A DNA stretch of 64,000 nucleotides, taken from positions 11,380,001 to 11,444,000 of the forward strand of contig NC_091114.1 in assembly GCF_024713975.1 (NCBI RefSeq), written 5' to 3'. The notes beneath the pieces are model-generated. The model saw nothing but the letters and a program-made list of their open reading frames with translations, was not told where the DNA came from and did no database searches. The stretch is from Paralichthys olivaceus. Lineage: Eukaryota > Chordata > Actinopteri > Pleuronectiformes > Paralichthyidae. Made by a program: the position numbers and the translations under genes. Of the stretch, positions 28,670 to 43,359 are shown in pieces (the first letter of the stretch is position 1; each line of letters starts with the position of its first letter).

Positions 28670-29361
28670 GTGCTCGTCCACGTCTGTTTATTTTCCTTCC
28701 ACGTGGACGTGCTGCGCGCAACCGGCGGGCTCCTCGCGGAAGTGACGGCAAGGCGGCGATGGCGGCTCGCAGTTTCATTCCGGATCTCCACTGGACTACA
28801 AACTGATTTTAACCGGCCCGGCCAGACTTTGGGGAACTTTGGCGAGTCTGCCTCTCCTCGGACGCCGCACAGGGTGAAGTCGCACTGAGCCGGTGCTCGA
28901 CAGCAGGCGGCCCCGCAGCTCTTTTTGGGGTATTTTTTGTCCGAGGTTCAAGGTGGTCACCCCGTCGAGCTAGCGGTAGCTCGGCGGTTACAAGCTAACT
29001 GTTGGTGCACAAGCTAGCTCCGGAGCTAGCTTGTCAACTAGCTGCGTGCTAAGGTCCACACAGCAGCGGCAGCTTCTTTTTTTCTGCCCACGTTTGTCTT
29101 TCACCAGGACGCTGCCAATGAACTGTAACTAAAGCGAATTGTGCCACAAGTGTGCGGAGGGGGGACTCGCACGTTTCGCTTGGCCTCTGCCTAATCTGAA
29201 TCGCTAGTTTTGGCGACTGTGGCTAAAGACGGATTTCGACTCACTAGCAGGAAGGTTTCCTCTGCAAATCAACCCCCCGAGTAACTTGGGGGCGAACAAC
29301 CTTGCTGTCCACCGAGGATTGAAGTTTGACTTACTGTGGGGGTCCGTGCCTGCTCGTCACC
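28670..29361 (+). promoter_or_regulatory. ctdnep1: ctdnep1 CpG promoter and long 5' leader
   Basis: CpG-rich sequence with an ETS/CRE composite CGGAAGTGACGG at 28737-28748 and a YY1-like CGATGGCGGC at 28757-28766, a pair typical of TATA-less housekeeping promoters. No intron is evident before the start codon at 29362, so the leader may exceed 500 bases. It holds short upstream ORFs (ATG at 28759, 15 codons; ATG at 29118, 4 codons) and a 26-bp perfect palindrome at 29009-29034. The exact transcription start is unknown. Confidence 0.6.
29009..29034. repeat. 26-bp perfect palindrome in the ctdnep1 leader
   Basis: Left half ACAAGCTAGCTCC is followed directly by its exact reverse complement. In RNA it could fold as a stem with almost no loop. 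Confidence 0.9.
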
Positions 29362-32300
29362 ATGCTGAAGACCCGGCAGTGTTTACTCGGCATCCGCACC
29401 TTTCTCGGCGTCACGTCGAGAATATGGGGCTTCATCATGTACATCCTCAGGAAGCACCTACGGACGGTGAGAAGGGGCCTGGAAGGTTCTTGTGTTTCTG
29501 GCACAAGTGGGCAAAGTCATAGCTCACGTTGACATGGTTCCCATCATTATTATTTCACCTCACATCTGTCTCTAGAGATCCTCAGATAGCTCCCACACAG
29601 CAAGACCACATGTGCTTTTGTGTCTGATCGTGTGCAACCATCATGATGATTTGGGCCCGATTATACATGATAATCTCCAATTCTTATATGTCTAGTTGTA
29701 TGAAAACGAAAATGTTCAAAGATCTTATTATACACACATTGATAGCACAGGAGATTGAACTGCATTTAACTTGTTTTATATTCAAGTAACCTATCCATCC
29801 TTTTTTAGTAAAATGTCAGAAAACAGGGTCATTTTTCACAAAGCTCAAAAGGCGATCTTGAATAGTTAATGTTTATACTTTGCAATATCTTATCTCACAT
29901 TTTATTGTCTTATCATTAGACTTGACACCCAAGATGAGTTATAAGGAATTTAAGACAGAAAACAAGCAAATCCTCACATTTCTTAAGATGCAACTGCAGC
30001 ACATCAAACGATGCCAATCATCAAACTTCTGATCCACCAATCAGAGCATTCAACTCTTAAATGATGTATCCTGACGTTTGTTTTATATGATGAGACTGAA
30101 GTGATTGAATGGCTCGTCCAGCTCCAATGCAAAGTAGAAACTTCCCGCGTCCAAACGCTGAATTTGAAGGCGCAGCCAGCTCCAGCCTGCAGGTCACCTT
30201 CACTTCTTCACAAATGCCTCCACAATAAACATGGCATTTAAGGTGACAGAAGTCGCCTGTACATAACTTGGACACACGCAGGTGTCGTCGAGTCTTTAAT
30301 AGACATACATATGTGTATGTGTAATATGAGTGGACTTTGACTCTCGCTCTGTATCAAGCCAACAAAGCTTGGAGGAGCAACTTGTGTGTTGCAATTATCT
30401 CACTGTCCGAGGGTTTGTCCACAGTTTATTGTGTGGCAGTAACACTTGTGGGTTGTCAACAGGCCCTGAGAGTGAGTCGTCCAGTCCATGTTATTGCTGA
30501 AGTGAGAGGGATTATGTCAGCACAGAGAGCACACTGTTCTCTTTCTCTCCCTCTGTTTCTCTCATTCGCACTCGCAGTTTAGCTCTGTTTACAATCTGTG
30601 ATGCACTGGAACAATGTCCCGATCCGGCCAGTGCTTTATGTCACCAGCATTGTAGTGTAGGTGGTCCTATAGATAGCAATCAAGTAAACCGTGACGGATT
30701 ATATCAGCATTTCAGGGCCGTGCCATTTAAAACAATGGTGTTAATATAAAGTCTGTGCCGCCTACCTCAGGTTATTTCTACAGCTTTTATAGCCTCACTA
30801 ACTCCTGACCTGAACCTGTTTTCTGTTTGCGGTCACCACACTGCACAAAGTGGCCTGATCCCAAAATTTGGATCAATAAAAGCTCTATTGGATTATGAAC
30901 ATTCAGAGAAGGTCGTAATCCCATGCACGTTGTTTATTAATCGTACTGACAACAATGTTATGTAATGGTTCTGCTTCTTATCCTGTATGTTACAGTGACA
31001 GTGTGTGGCTGAGTGCAGAGCATGCTCTGAAACAATCAGCTTATCACCTAGTTAGATAACTTGTTCAACAAGTTTCATAATCAGATCCTTATTCATGAAT
31101 CTCGAATCAAATCAGTAATCGAGAAAACATTTATGAAATCAATCAAACAAAAAATGTGAGCTGCATCATCAATTTATAGTTATTTTGTAGAAACCTATTG
31201 AGGGCTGCAGCCAGTAATCCTGATAGCAGCTACATGAATGGAATGACTAACTGTTCTAGCTGCTTTCCTTCACTAAATATCATACATTAGATATTTTTTG
31301 GCTGCTGTTCAACTCAAGAGAGCAGTAATTAATTGAAATGTTAGTTGTCACACTAGTCTTGAGGCAGAGGATAGTCTGAGTCATGGGCTCAGGGTCCAGA
31401 TGGACTCTCTTGGATGTGCAGAGATCTGAGCCGAGGGTGAGGTCCCCCCGTGGTGCTCAGCAGCTGCCATCACCAATAGACTTCCCCCAAGCTTACACTG
31501 CCAGGCAGCAGTGGGAGGGGAGGCATGGAGGGAGGCCCCCGTCCAACGCTGAGGTACCAAGCGGCACAGGCTCAGTCAAAGTCACCCTGCAAGTCTTCCT
31601 TTCCATGCGTCTGCCTCACCATGCTCCACTGACACCCACTGACAGCTGGGAAGTTAAAAATAGACCCATGAAGAAAAGTGCAGAGCCCCTGGGCAAGAGC
31701 GGCACTGAAAAGGTTCTTGTCTGTAGTCAGCGTGACCCGAACAGAGCAAGGAAGTTGGAGAGGAGGGAGGACACGGGATGGGAGACAAGCTTATTTCAGG
31801 GTGTCGTCCTCTGCTTAATCTCCGATGGCCTGCTAAAGATGAGCACTGGTGCCAAAAGATGCGTTGCCTTAGAAGGCCAGATATAAGTTTTAAGACTTAA
31901 AGGTTTTAAAGCCTTCATGGAGATATCAGCCTGATATCTGGTCCAAATCATCCACAGCTCAGTTAAGTTTCACTCATGGTGCTTTTTCTAATCAGATTGA
32001 TGGATCGCCGCAGTTAATGACATAAAACCACTAAACTTTAATGCCTTGAATGATTCATCCTCTGAGTAAAATCACACAAGTTACTGTTGCCTCTCAAATG
32101 GAGACAGATATTTAAAGATTGGATGTTGCACTGTACTTGCCCTCAAAAATGTAGCTCATATTTTGTACCTATAATTGGAGTGAAAGACTACAAAACTATC
32201 AATGATGCATTTGTGTAGTTATGATTGTCTATGGTTTGTGACCTATTAAGGATTTTCTGACTGTTTTGTTTGACTTGTTCATTTGCAGATAATCCAGTAT

Positions 32301-35300
32301 CAGACGGTGCGATACGACACTTTGCCTCTGTCACCTATCTCCAGAAACAGACTCAGTGAGTATACGATTGTCTCTCTACAGCTCTTGTCCAGATGATAAA
32401 TAAATACCACAGTAGTTGGAAAGATATGACAGACGCTGTTCTGTCTTAATGCATGTTTTTACTTAGATGCAATAGTGTTTTTTTGTGATATGCAATAATA
32501 TGGAGTGGAGACAGAACACAAGTTCTCTGTTAGTCTTTATTTTCTCATTTGTTCCAGTAAACCTGTTGTGCTGCTTTGGTGGGTTATTGTGTGCTCGTGA
32601 CTTTTTACCAGCATACCAACATTCTTGCATTATTAACAGACAACATAGAGACTCTTAACTCAACCAGAATGCAAAGATTTATAAAGCAGTCTAATTTTGT
32701 TGTGTCAACATTCTCCCAAAAAAACTTCTGTTGTGAATGATGATCAGGGGAAGGTCAGAACCCACTCAAGATTGATTCCTTCCCTGATTCTTAGAATGAC
32801 AAGATGTGTGTGTAGAAGTGGAGAGGAAATCTAAACGTTGAGGGTCACACTTAGACACTAGCATGGACTGATGTGAACGAGATTCCCGTATGTCTGCAGA
32901 GTGCTCATTTAAAAGCAAACTCTTGACTTTGAAGGAGGATTGTTTTTCAGTTCCACTTATATCGCCTCCTCGAAACTCTCTTCAGTGACCTCATTTGTAA
33001 ACGCTGGTCCAGTCTCCACTGAATTGGAGATTTCTTTACTTTTACTCAGGCAGATTGTGTTTCTGATGGTGAACAGAATTAAAGCCATTATCAACAGCAC
33101 TTCTGGAGGGAAAATGATTATTCAAAGGGATCCATCCTTTTGTTTAACAGAATTGAATTATAAGTGATGTCTTGATAAATCATCTAAACCTGTGAGCGTT
33201 AATGAAATCCTGAAACAAACATTTTCACCGTAAGCTGCAGTAGGGATGTTACATGTAGCGCTAATGTCTTATAGTGGATGCCTGTGTCGGCAGTTATTGC
33301 CAGTGCTAGAATAGCGTTTCCTGTAGTTTTTTTTTCTTGCCATTGATTCAGGGCTGGATTTCAACTTGCAGCTGCCGAGCAGAACAGCTTATAGGAATGT
33401 CCTCTCTCTGAACTGCCCTGTGATTGGTCAGAGTCTTCCATCATGAAGCCGAGGGAAGTGCAGGAGTTTAGTTTTCTATCAGATCAGACACTTTATTTAC
33501 ATTAAGCTGGAGGTTATTGTGGAGTTATTACTCAATAATGCCAAAAATGTGTTGCCTACCTCGACTTGAAGAGCCGTGTGCTATGGTCAAACTCTCCAAA
33601 ATAAAGTCAGTGGTAAGAGAAAGATTTGATAACTGACCTTCTATGTGTATCTGGACTTTTTTCTGCATCTATGTTCACTGAACAAATCACATGAAATAAC
33701 TGCGTCTTTGTTGTGTGCTAAACTCCAGATGCAGTAAAGAGGAAGATTCTGGTTCTGGACCTGGACGAGACGCTGATCCACTCTCACCACGACGGGGTCC
33801 TCAGACCCACAGTTAGACCTGGCACGCCGCCAGACTTTATCCTTAAAGTAAGAGCTTTAACGTCTATATTTATATGTTTTAACCCAAATTATACAAGTTT
33901 AAACTCTGGCTCTTTCTAAGTGAACTGGATTCTTCTGTTTCCTTTCCAGGTCGTCATTGATAAGCACCCAGTCAGATTCTTTGTACATAAAAGGCCACAT
34001 GTTGACTTCTTTTTAGAAGTGGTGAGTACGAGTCAGTGATCCGTGTCACCAGTGTGTTTGAATCCTACATGTTTAACATGTCAGTGAACAGTTAAGCTCC
34101 CTGTAAAAATAAAACCTCACTGCTCGAGTCTCTCTCAGGTGACGATTTGTCCTGTCTGTCATCTTTCCCATCACCCTCCATTGTACTGCACTCGCTCAGT
34201 GCCCCATATTTGTTTTGGATAATGATCCTTTAAACTTAGTAAGCACTGACTGTACCTTGTGTACTTATACTATTGTGTGCACTATACTGTGTGTGTGTAC
34301 ACAGGTGAGCCAGTGGTATGAGCTGGTGGTTTTCACAGCCAGTATGGAGATCTATGGCTCAGCGGTGGCAGACAAACTGGACAACAACAGGAACGTCTTG
34401 AAACGCAGATACTACAGACAGGTACCAGTCAAAACTGTATTTATAACATGTTATTTTAGCTGGTACTAAGTACGCTGCTGTGTTCCATTGACTTTTTGAA
34501 ATCTTTTCATTTATCTCTTTGTTTTAATGGTGTCATTAACTCACATTTTTGTGTCTTTTACCAGCATTGTACATTAGATCTAGGTAGTTATATTAAAGAC
34601 CTGTCTGTAGTACATGACGACCTGTCCAGTATTGTCATCCTGGACAACTCGCCTGGTGCTTATCGTAGCCATCCAGGTAAGGATTAAAGCGCTTTCTGCA
34701 CTTTCTGTTTGTCCAGTAAAATACAGGGGTGTAAAATCTTATCTAGTCATCAGAAAGTTAAAGCGTCTTTATGTGGTCACATAAAGACGCTTTCAGACAT
34801 GAGCTCCACAAAATGTCTGGACAATTGGGTCTGGATTTTTCTAGCGTTCGTCTTTCACAAATGAAGAATGTAGCAGAAGATTTTGCAGGTATGACGTGTT
34901 CACAACTACAGGAAAGTGTCCGTAACATTCAGGCGAGGGGTAGAGCATATAGGAGGCTGGACATTGACTTCTTCATTGGCATCTTCCAGTGTATGGATCC
35001 TGTTTTCATCCTGAGATTCAGTTTCGCCTCCATCTCATGTTAAAAACATCAACACGCTCACTTGCTGTGTGTTTTCTGGACATTTTCCTGCTGTATTCTC
35101 ACATGGGCTTACTCAGACATTTTTTAACATTCTACTACGGTGCGGGCAGGAAGAATTTCCGGAAAATGTCCCACAGCAACTGACTCTGACATTTGTGTTC
35201 TCACATACAGCCTCTTCAGAAATTTCAAGGATAATGTCTGCACTAAAGTTCATGTCTGGAGATGCATCTACAGGATCATAATAAATGCTAGAACATGGTG

Positions 35301-37063
35301 TTACAGTGGCACATTAAGAGACATAGAATCAGGAAACAGTAACTCACCAATATTTACATTATCTAAAGTTAGCCACCATAAGCTACTGCTCATTCCAAAA
35401 CAGATGAGACAGCAGCAATAAAACCCCTGAGTGTTTCTAATCAAGAATATGATTACGTTCCTTTAGATTGAACTTTTCACAACTTTTGCAGCTACCCAGT
35501 CTCATTTAAGGGTTGGTAATGAAGTTAGAACTAAACTATTAACAGGTTAAGGTTTATTTTAAGCTGTGTATATTTATCTTTAGCAAACAAAATCAACCAA
35601 GGGCTCGTCCTATCCGCATCAACTATTTTTGTGATGAGCCAGCAACAGGAAAAATAAGTGAAGTTTTTCTTCTGACTAGAAGGCTTGTGTTGTAAATGCT
35701 GTAACACTCTCCTCACTGCTCCTCTTAACACTCTGGCCTCTTTTAACAGAGCAGCATAAAATTCCCATCCATGTCTGTTTCTCTGACACGACTGACTGGC
35801 TGTCTTCTGCCCTCCAGACAATGCAATACCCATCAAGTCCTGGTTCAGCGACCCTAGTGACACAGCACTTCTTAACTTGCTGCCTATGCTGGATGCACTA
35901 AGGTAAAAGGCATAATGGAAGCTAACAGACATCTAACACCTAATCTCAAGGCTGTATAGGTCCACATAGTCTTAAACACACTACCTGATTTCATGTGTCT
36001 GCGGTGGTTTAAGAGGCAACAGTTAGTGACAGCAACTACATGCACATTATTCTAGTGTTCGGTACATGTTAACACATATCGGAGTCTAACATGACTGCAT
36101 TTATCCGTTTTTTAGTAATACTGTCAGATATCTCTGGCAAAAGGATAAGTTCACTATTTTAGAAATACACTTGCCTATGCTCTTTCCGTGAGTTGAGACG
36201 ATTGAGGGTGATTCTGGACATTGATAGCTTAGCTTCACAGGAGGAACAATCTACAGAGCTACATCGTGCAAACTTAAATACATACCAAGAGCACCTCTGG
36301 TGCCTTTTTTACATTGATAAACATGTATAAACCAAAACCTGAACAGATACACACAAACGTACAACACATCATATCCATGTTCACATGAGCTTAGTCTACC
36401 TCAACTGTGCTGTACTGCTGTTCAGAGGCAAAAACAATCCTCAATCACCAAATCAACAAATGATGATATCAAAATAAAAACATCCACGACTGCGGACATC
36501 ACAGAAGTGGTAAGAGCAACAATAACCACCTCTACTGCTCTTATGCTAACACTTCTAATTAGTTTTATGCATACACACACAGCATTTTGTAGGTTTATAG
36601 GGAGTTGTGTTGTGTAACTATTTCTTGATGAACAGCAGCCAGGTGCAGTAACTGCCTGCAGCATCACAAACTTTTATTGTGTCATTGAGTTTGCCAGCTT
36701 TGTGCAGAAACCAAACTCAACCACTTTTATTAATCACCTACTATAATCTGAGACAGCAGCCACACTGATTAACTCTTGTTTATCAAGAAAGTTATTATTA
36801 CCTCTGATCTCCGATGTGTTGTGACACTTCTGCCCTCTTTCAGTCCTGACTTTGCCTCCATGTACGTAAAAAAAACGTTTTCATCTCGCTCTCAGAATGA
36901 ATGAAAATAAGCACATTTCCTGAGATGTAGAACTGTTCCTTTAATGACTAGGACAGTTGCTGTTTTAAGTAGTTAAACTGTTGTCTGCTCTCTTTCTTTC
37001 AGGTTCACTGCTGATGTGCGCTCCGTCCTCAGTCGAAACCTCCATCAGCACCGGCTCTGGTGA
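29362..37063 (+). CDS. ctdnep1: CTD nuclear envelope phosphatase 1 (Dullard)
   Basis: Coding exons 29362-29466, 32289-32355, 33729-33847, 33950-34021, 34305-34421, 34565-34676, 35818-35902 and 37003-37063 give 245 residues (human 244) with near-identical sequence. An N-terminal hydrophobic segment ([16 protein letters not shown]) anchors it in the ER/nuclear envelope. The HAD-type active site is [13 protein letters not shown], with DLDET at 68-72. [15 protein letters not shown] and [12 protein letters not shown] carry the later HAD motifs. The protein ends [19 protein letters not shown]. With NEP1R1 it dephosphorylates lipins, limiting membrane lipid synthesis, and it dampens BMP signalling. 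Intron 1 is 2.8 kb and intron 6 about 1.1 kb with a mobile element. A possible 18-nt in-frame microexon lies in intron 7 (36844-36861). Confidence 0.96.
31383..31886 (+). other. Uninterrupted 167-codon ORF in ctdnep1 intron 1
   Basis: A GC-richer island inside intron 1 with an ATG-initiated ORF of 167 codons. The sequence is basic, rich in Ser, Arg and Pro, has low predicted order and matches no family I know. It could be chance, part of a noncoding transcript or a lineage-specific exon. There is no strong evidence that it is translated. Confidence 0.2.
34760..34793. repeat. Perfect 16-bp inverted repeat (hairpin)
   Basis: AAAGCGTCTTTATGTG, then GT, then the exact reverse complement. It lies at the left edge of the element at 34790-35265 in ctdnep1 intron 6. 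Confidence 0.9.
34785..35265. mobile_element. MITE-like element in ctdnep1 intron 6
   Basis: About 480 bp. The left end (TTTCAGACATGAGCTCC...AATGTCTGGACA) and the right end, read as reverse complement (CCAGACATGAACTTTAGTG...CAGACATT), share AGACATGA-CT in inverted orientation. The internal words (GACATTTTCCTGCTGTATTC, TCACATGGGCTTACTCAGAC) match a dispersed teleost sequence type. No transposase is present. Superfamily unassigned and boundaries approximate. Confidence 0.5.
36140..36310. repeat. Degenerate teleost interspersed repeat
   Basis: GAAATACACTTGCCTATGCTC, GAGTTGAGACGATTGA, TAGCTTAGCTTCACAGGAGG and a downstream GAGCACCTCTGG resemble a common fish repeat built on 'aaatacacttattcgctttc...agttagatgagaagattga...tagcttagctta'. 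It lies in ctdnep1 intron 7. Heavily diverged. Confidence 0.5.
36844..36861 (+). CDS. ctdnep1: Candidate 18-nt in-frame microexon of ctdnep1
   Basis: The acceptor CACTTCTGCCCTCTTTCAG is strong and includes a TGC just upstream. The donor is GTACGT. The 18 bases between (TCCTGACTTTGCCTCCAT) match the phase of the flanking exons and contain no stop. Inclusion would change LDAL-R-FTADV to LDAL-SPDFASM-FTADV. This is a sequence-only prediction; the canonical join without it gives the conserved vertebrate protein. Confidence 0.4.
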
Positions 37064-38252
37064 TTGGCTGCATCGAGAGAGGCGGGGACTTGTTGACCAG
37101 CCTCTTCCTCTCTGCCGGCTTCCTTCCTGCCCTCCGTTCCCACGCAGACGACCCGCCAGCCCTCTCTGAACCCTCTCAGACGTGTCCTGAGGAGATGAGG
37201 GTTGGGGTGAGCGCCTACCACGGGATGAACAGTGCGGGATCACCAGAGCCCAGAAACTACTGGGGAGGGAGGGAGAGCCAGCTTTTTTTTTCTTTCTTTT
37301 TTTTTTTTTCATGATTCTTTATTTGTATTTTTTTTCCAAAACAAAAAAGGAGCCTTTCTGCCTTATCGCTCCTGATACTGACTGTGTGCGTATGGAGGTG
37401 AGCTTGTGTACGTGAGTCAGAGAACGCTTGCCGAGATCATTAGTCCTTTTTAAACTTTTTTGAAGCTCGGGAGGCGGGAGAGGGATCAGCAAAGCAACTA
37501 AGACGATTCTACAATATTAATTCTCTTTCCTCTCCATCATCACCAGACGTTGCACTTCAGCAAACAACTAAATAATTCACTCTTTTAAACCTCTCGGAGC
37601 AGTCGAGAAGAGGAAAATAGAAAAACCGCCCGTTGTTAGATCAAAACTAATACCCCCCCCCAACGGTGATTCATTGATTCCTGAGGTACATTTTTTTTCT
37701 TACCCAACTGAGATGATCTTACATGAAGTAACTGAAGGACTTTTGCTTGGAAAATAAACATCCAGAGGCATTTTTCTGGCCAAACAGCCGAGTCGTCTGA
37801 GATCGTTCAGCCGTCACTCTTTCCACAAAGCTCCTCAGTGATAAAGACTGGACTGAAACGTTGTGAGAAAAAAAAGAATGGCTTGTAACGATATGTGGAC
37901 TGCCGTGCCGCCTTTCCATATCTGAATGTTTCTCTGGTACCATAATATACGATAATATGACTTCTGCATACCATTGCTCATTTCGCTCCTCCCCTTATAC
38001 CATTCGATGCCATCCTGATTTCATCTAATAGGAATTGCACTTAATTTTTTCCCCCCTTCGTTTTCGTTGCAGTTGGTTTTGTATTGATTCAAAATTCGCA
38101 GCCTTTTCCCCCATTTCAGTTTTTACCCGCTCCCCCTCAATGTATGGGTTTGACTATTAGACCCTCTGTCTTTAAATGCCTTCTGAACAATGTCAGTCTT
38201 GTTAAGGCTCACAGTGGCTTCTTATTGGCTCTGTCTCCAGGTCTGTGTTACT

Positions 38253-38258
38253 AATAAA
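38253..38258 (+). terminator. ctdnep1: ctdnep1 poly(A) signal
   Basis: AATAAA about 1.19 kb past the stop codon. The intervening sequence has no exon and carries T-rich runs (37291-37310) as expected of a 3' UTR. Confidence 0.6.
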
Positions 38259-38279
38259 ACACTTGTCAGTATCGGCCAC

Positions 38280-40950
38280 TTCTTATCCAGCTGGTTTTTT
38301 ATTTCTTTACTTTTGAGATGTAACATTTTGCAGCTTTGAAACTCACTAAACTTCACTGAGGAGATAAATCCAGTTTCTGTGTGAGACACCCCTCTGCTAA
38401 TAACCTGCTGCCATCATGTGGTGTAATAGGGAAGTGCATTGGTCCACTAAGTATTACGCTGCTCTTGAAGGAATGTGTTTACTGCACAAATGAAAGCATC
38501 TGACCTCAGTCGCATTTATTAGAAATCATTCAGACTTGTATAACGTCTGATATGAATCTGCAGCACCACTGCAGATGTGAGTAGGATGTCATTTCTGATG
38601 TGTATATGTTGATATTTATACCCTTTTGTAGTAAATGTCACATTTTAAGGACATCTGTTATTTATGTTTATTCCCAGGCAACAAAATATTTCTATTATTT
38701 ATTAGCTCAGGTTTCATTTCATCAGTTTGCAATGTGTCCATTATATTTTATTGTGCGTTTGCAATTATTTATTTATTTTTCTCAACTCCTCTCAATAACA
38801 GCGTACAGGTAAGTTTCAGAGCTTGGATATGTGATTGCATATCTACTCATCATTACTATGAATTATTGTACTCTACATTTAGCTAATTACTATGGTGGGC
38901 TACGATCATGCTGGTATAAAAACACCTACTTCATCCTGATGATGGTGTTTAAGTACACTGAGAAAAGAAAATTATTAGCCAACTTGAAAAATTACTTCGT
39001 CTGACGAGACACAAATCCATAAATTTGTTATTCAAACCATAGTTACCAAGTTTTACAGCATGAAAACAATTCGTACATAATTAATCAAGCCTCTCGCAGT
39101 AACAATATAAGAAAGAACATCCTCCTGGCTGCTGTGGGAACGAGACCGAGTCTTTTCTCAGTTGTGGAAAGAGTCGGGCAGGTTGTTGGTTGAAGACATC
39201 ACTTGAATTTAGATTTGAGCAGCTAGTCTGGCTGGGAGAGAAGGGAAATGCATCACTGGAGAATGTTGTGGGTGCATAAGAAAAGAAATGGAGAATCCTA
39301 AGACTTGAAACAGGAACTACCCAGAGGCTGGATTGAGCTGGAGTACGCCCTGCAGGAAACTTTGCAGTTTAGGATCACAATAAAAGATTTGGATGAGGTC
39401 AATGTTTCTTTTGTAGGAGAAATCACTTGACAGAGGAAGAAGGGCTCAGGTCTCCTCAGATGCTGCAAAGGAAACGGTTTTATTTACTCCATGAAAAATT
39501 GATATCAGCCATTCACTCAGGTTCCATTGTACAGCTTGCATGTGAACCTGAAGGTGCTGCCAGTGACTATTCCTGTTTTATAGCCTGTCCAGGAGTGACT
39601 CAGCACTTTACATTCTGCACTAAAGCAGAGTACAACCTATGATCTAAAGTCTCTGACATGGAGGAGATGAGATCAGTCTGTATTTGACACCTGAATGAAG
39701 ATCCAAGGTCTCTACATTCTTCATTTTGATTATGATCAGCTGGATCCAATGCAAATGAAAAACAAACATAGCCAGTTAAATTGATGAGTAAACATTGTAG
39801 TTTCACTTTCAGAGGGAATTTTTAGATTCATGTGATCAGATGAAACCTGCGGAAAACAGGAAAGTTCAGGCAGTGATGTCACATGAGCAACAGAGTCAGA
39901 GCTGCTTGCGCAACACAGAGTTGAGCAACGTTTCAGGAAGTGGTTTCAGGATCAGAGCACATGGACGACAACGGGAGACCAAATGTATTAAGTGAATAGA
40001 AACGATGTGTGTCACATAAAATCTTTTTATTTTAATATCTTTTATTTATCTAGTCTCAACAGTTATGTGCTTTTATTTACATACATTTTCCTTTGGGAAT
40101 AAGTCATGGATCTTCATTAAAAAATAAAAAAAGGAATATTAAGGGAAGTGATATCTATGAGTGTGTGTAAATTGGTGGGGCAGCCTGATTGAATTTAAGA
40201 GGACTTTTAGGCCTTGGTGGATGTATGGGCTCTACTGAGTGTTTGTCACTCTCATAAAGAAGAATTTAAAACCACAACCTTCACTCAGGAGCGAAAAACC
40301 TCTGTTCAAAACTAAAAAGAAATAACAACAATGTGATAGTTCTTGTGTTATCTTGATAAAACTTTTAGCTATATCGCCCAGGCCTATTGTTATCTCCAAA
40401 CATGCATGAGCTTTAAAGTTAAAATTAAACATATGTTCAGTAAATTATCATTCTCAATAAAATCCAGAATTTAAACTGCTCAACTGCTTTGATATAATTT
40501 ATTTATCTGGACAACCATCCGACCAACCAGGGGTCTCTGGAGCTCTATAGTTATTATGTGTAATTTCCATCAGCTCTATTCTACCAATATAAAGTATATG
40601 GAATCACACTCTCCTTAAAACAACCCTCTTTTATTTCCACTTCCTCTGGGATGTCAGCTCAGTACAGAGCCGTGATGGAGCTGGAAATGATTCCTGCAAG
40701 TTAGTGGAGATGACTCCCTGAGTTTAGGATGATTTATAAAGAAACAGAGGCTGGAACAGTCCCTCCGTGTTGCTGACTGTGTGTGGACCCAGATTCAAGT
40801 GGCAGAATGTGGATTTCCAGTGCAGCATCCCATGTTTTGGGGGTTTCCTCTCTGCAGGCTGCAGACTGCTGGGCCTCGGTCATATGACAAGGACAGAGGC
40901 CTCCTCACCACCCTGCCCAGCGTCTCAACGCGCGGCGGTCGATCAAAAAT
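38280..40950. other. ctdnep1-gabarap intergenic region
   Basis: AT-rich, with no coding exon recognised on either strand. A stretch at about 40310-40395 (GTGTTATCTTGATAAAAC...TATATCGCCCAGGCCTA) resembles a diverged fish repeat with 'atatcgcccaggccta'. Otherwise I see nothing I can support. Confidence 0.5.

Positions 40951-43359
<2,409 letters not shown>

Noticed and set aside
31383-31886. Treating the intron 1 ORF of ctdnep1 as a gene
   Set aside because: No family match, no clear splice context and no conserved motif. Listed only as an observation.
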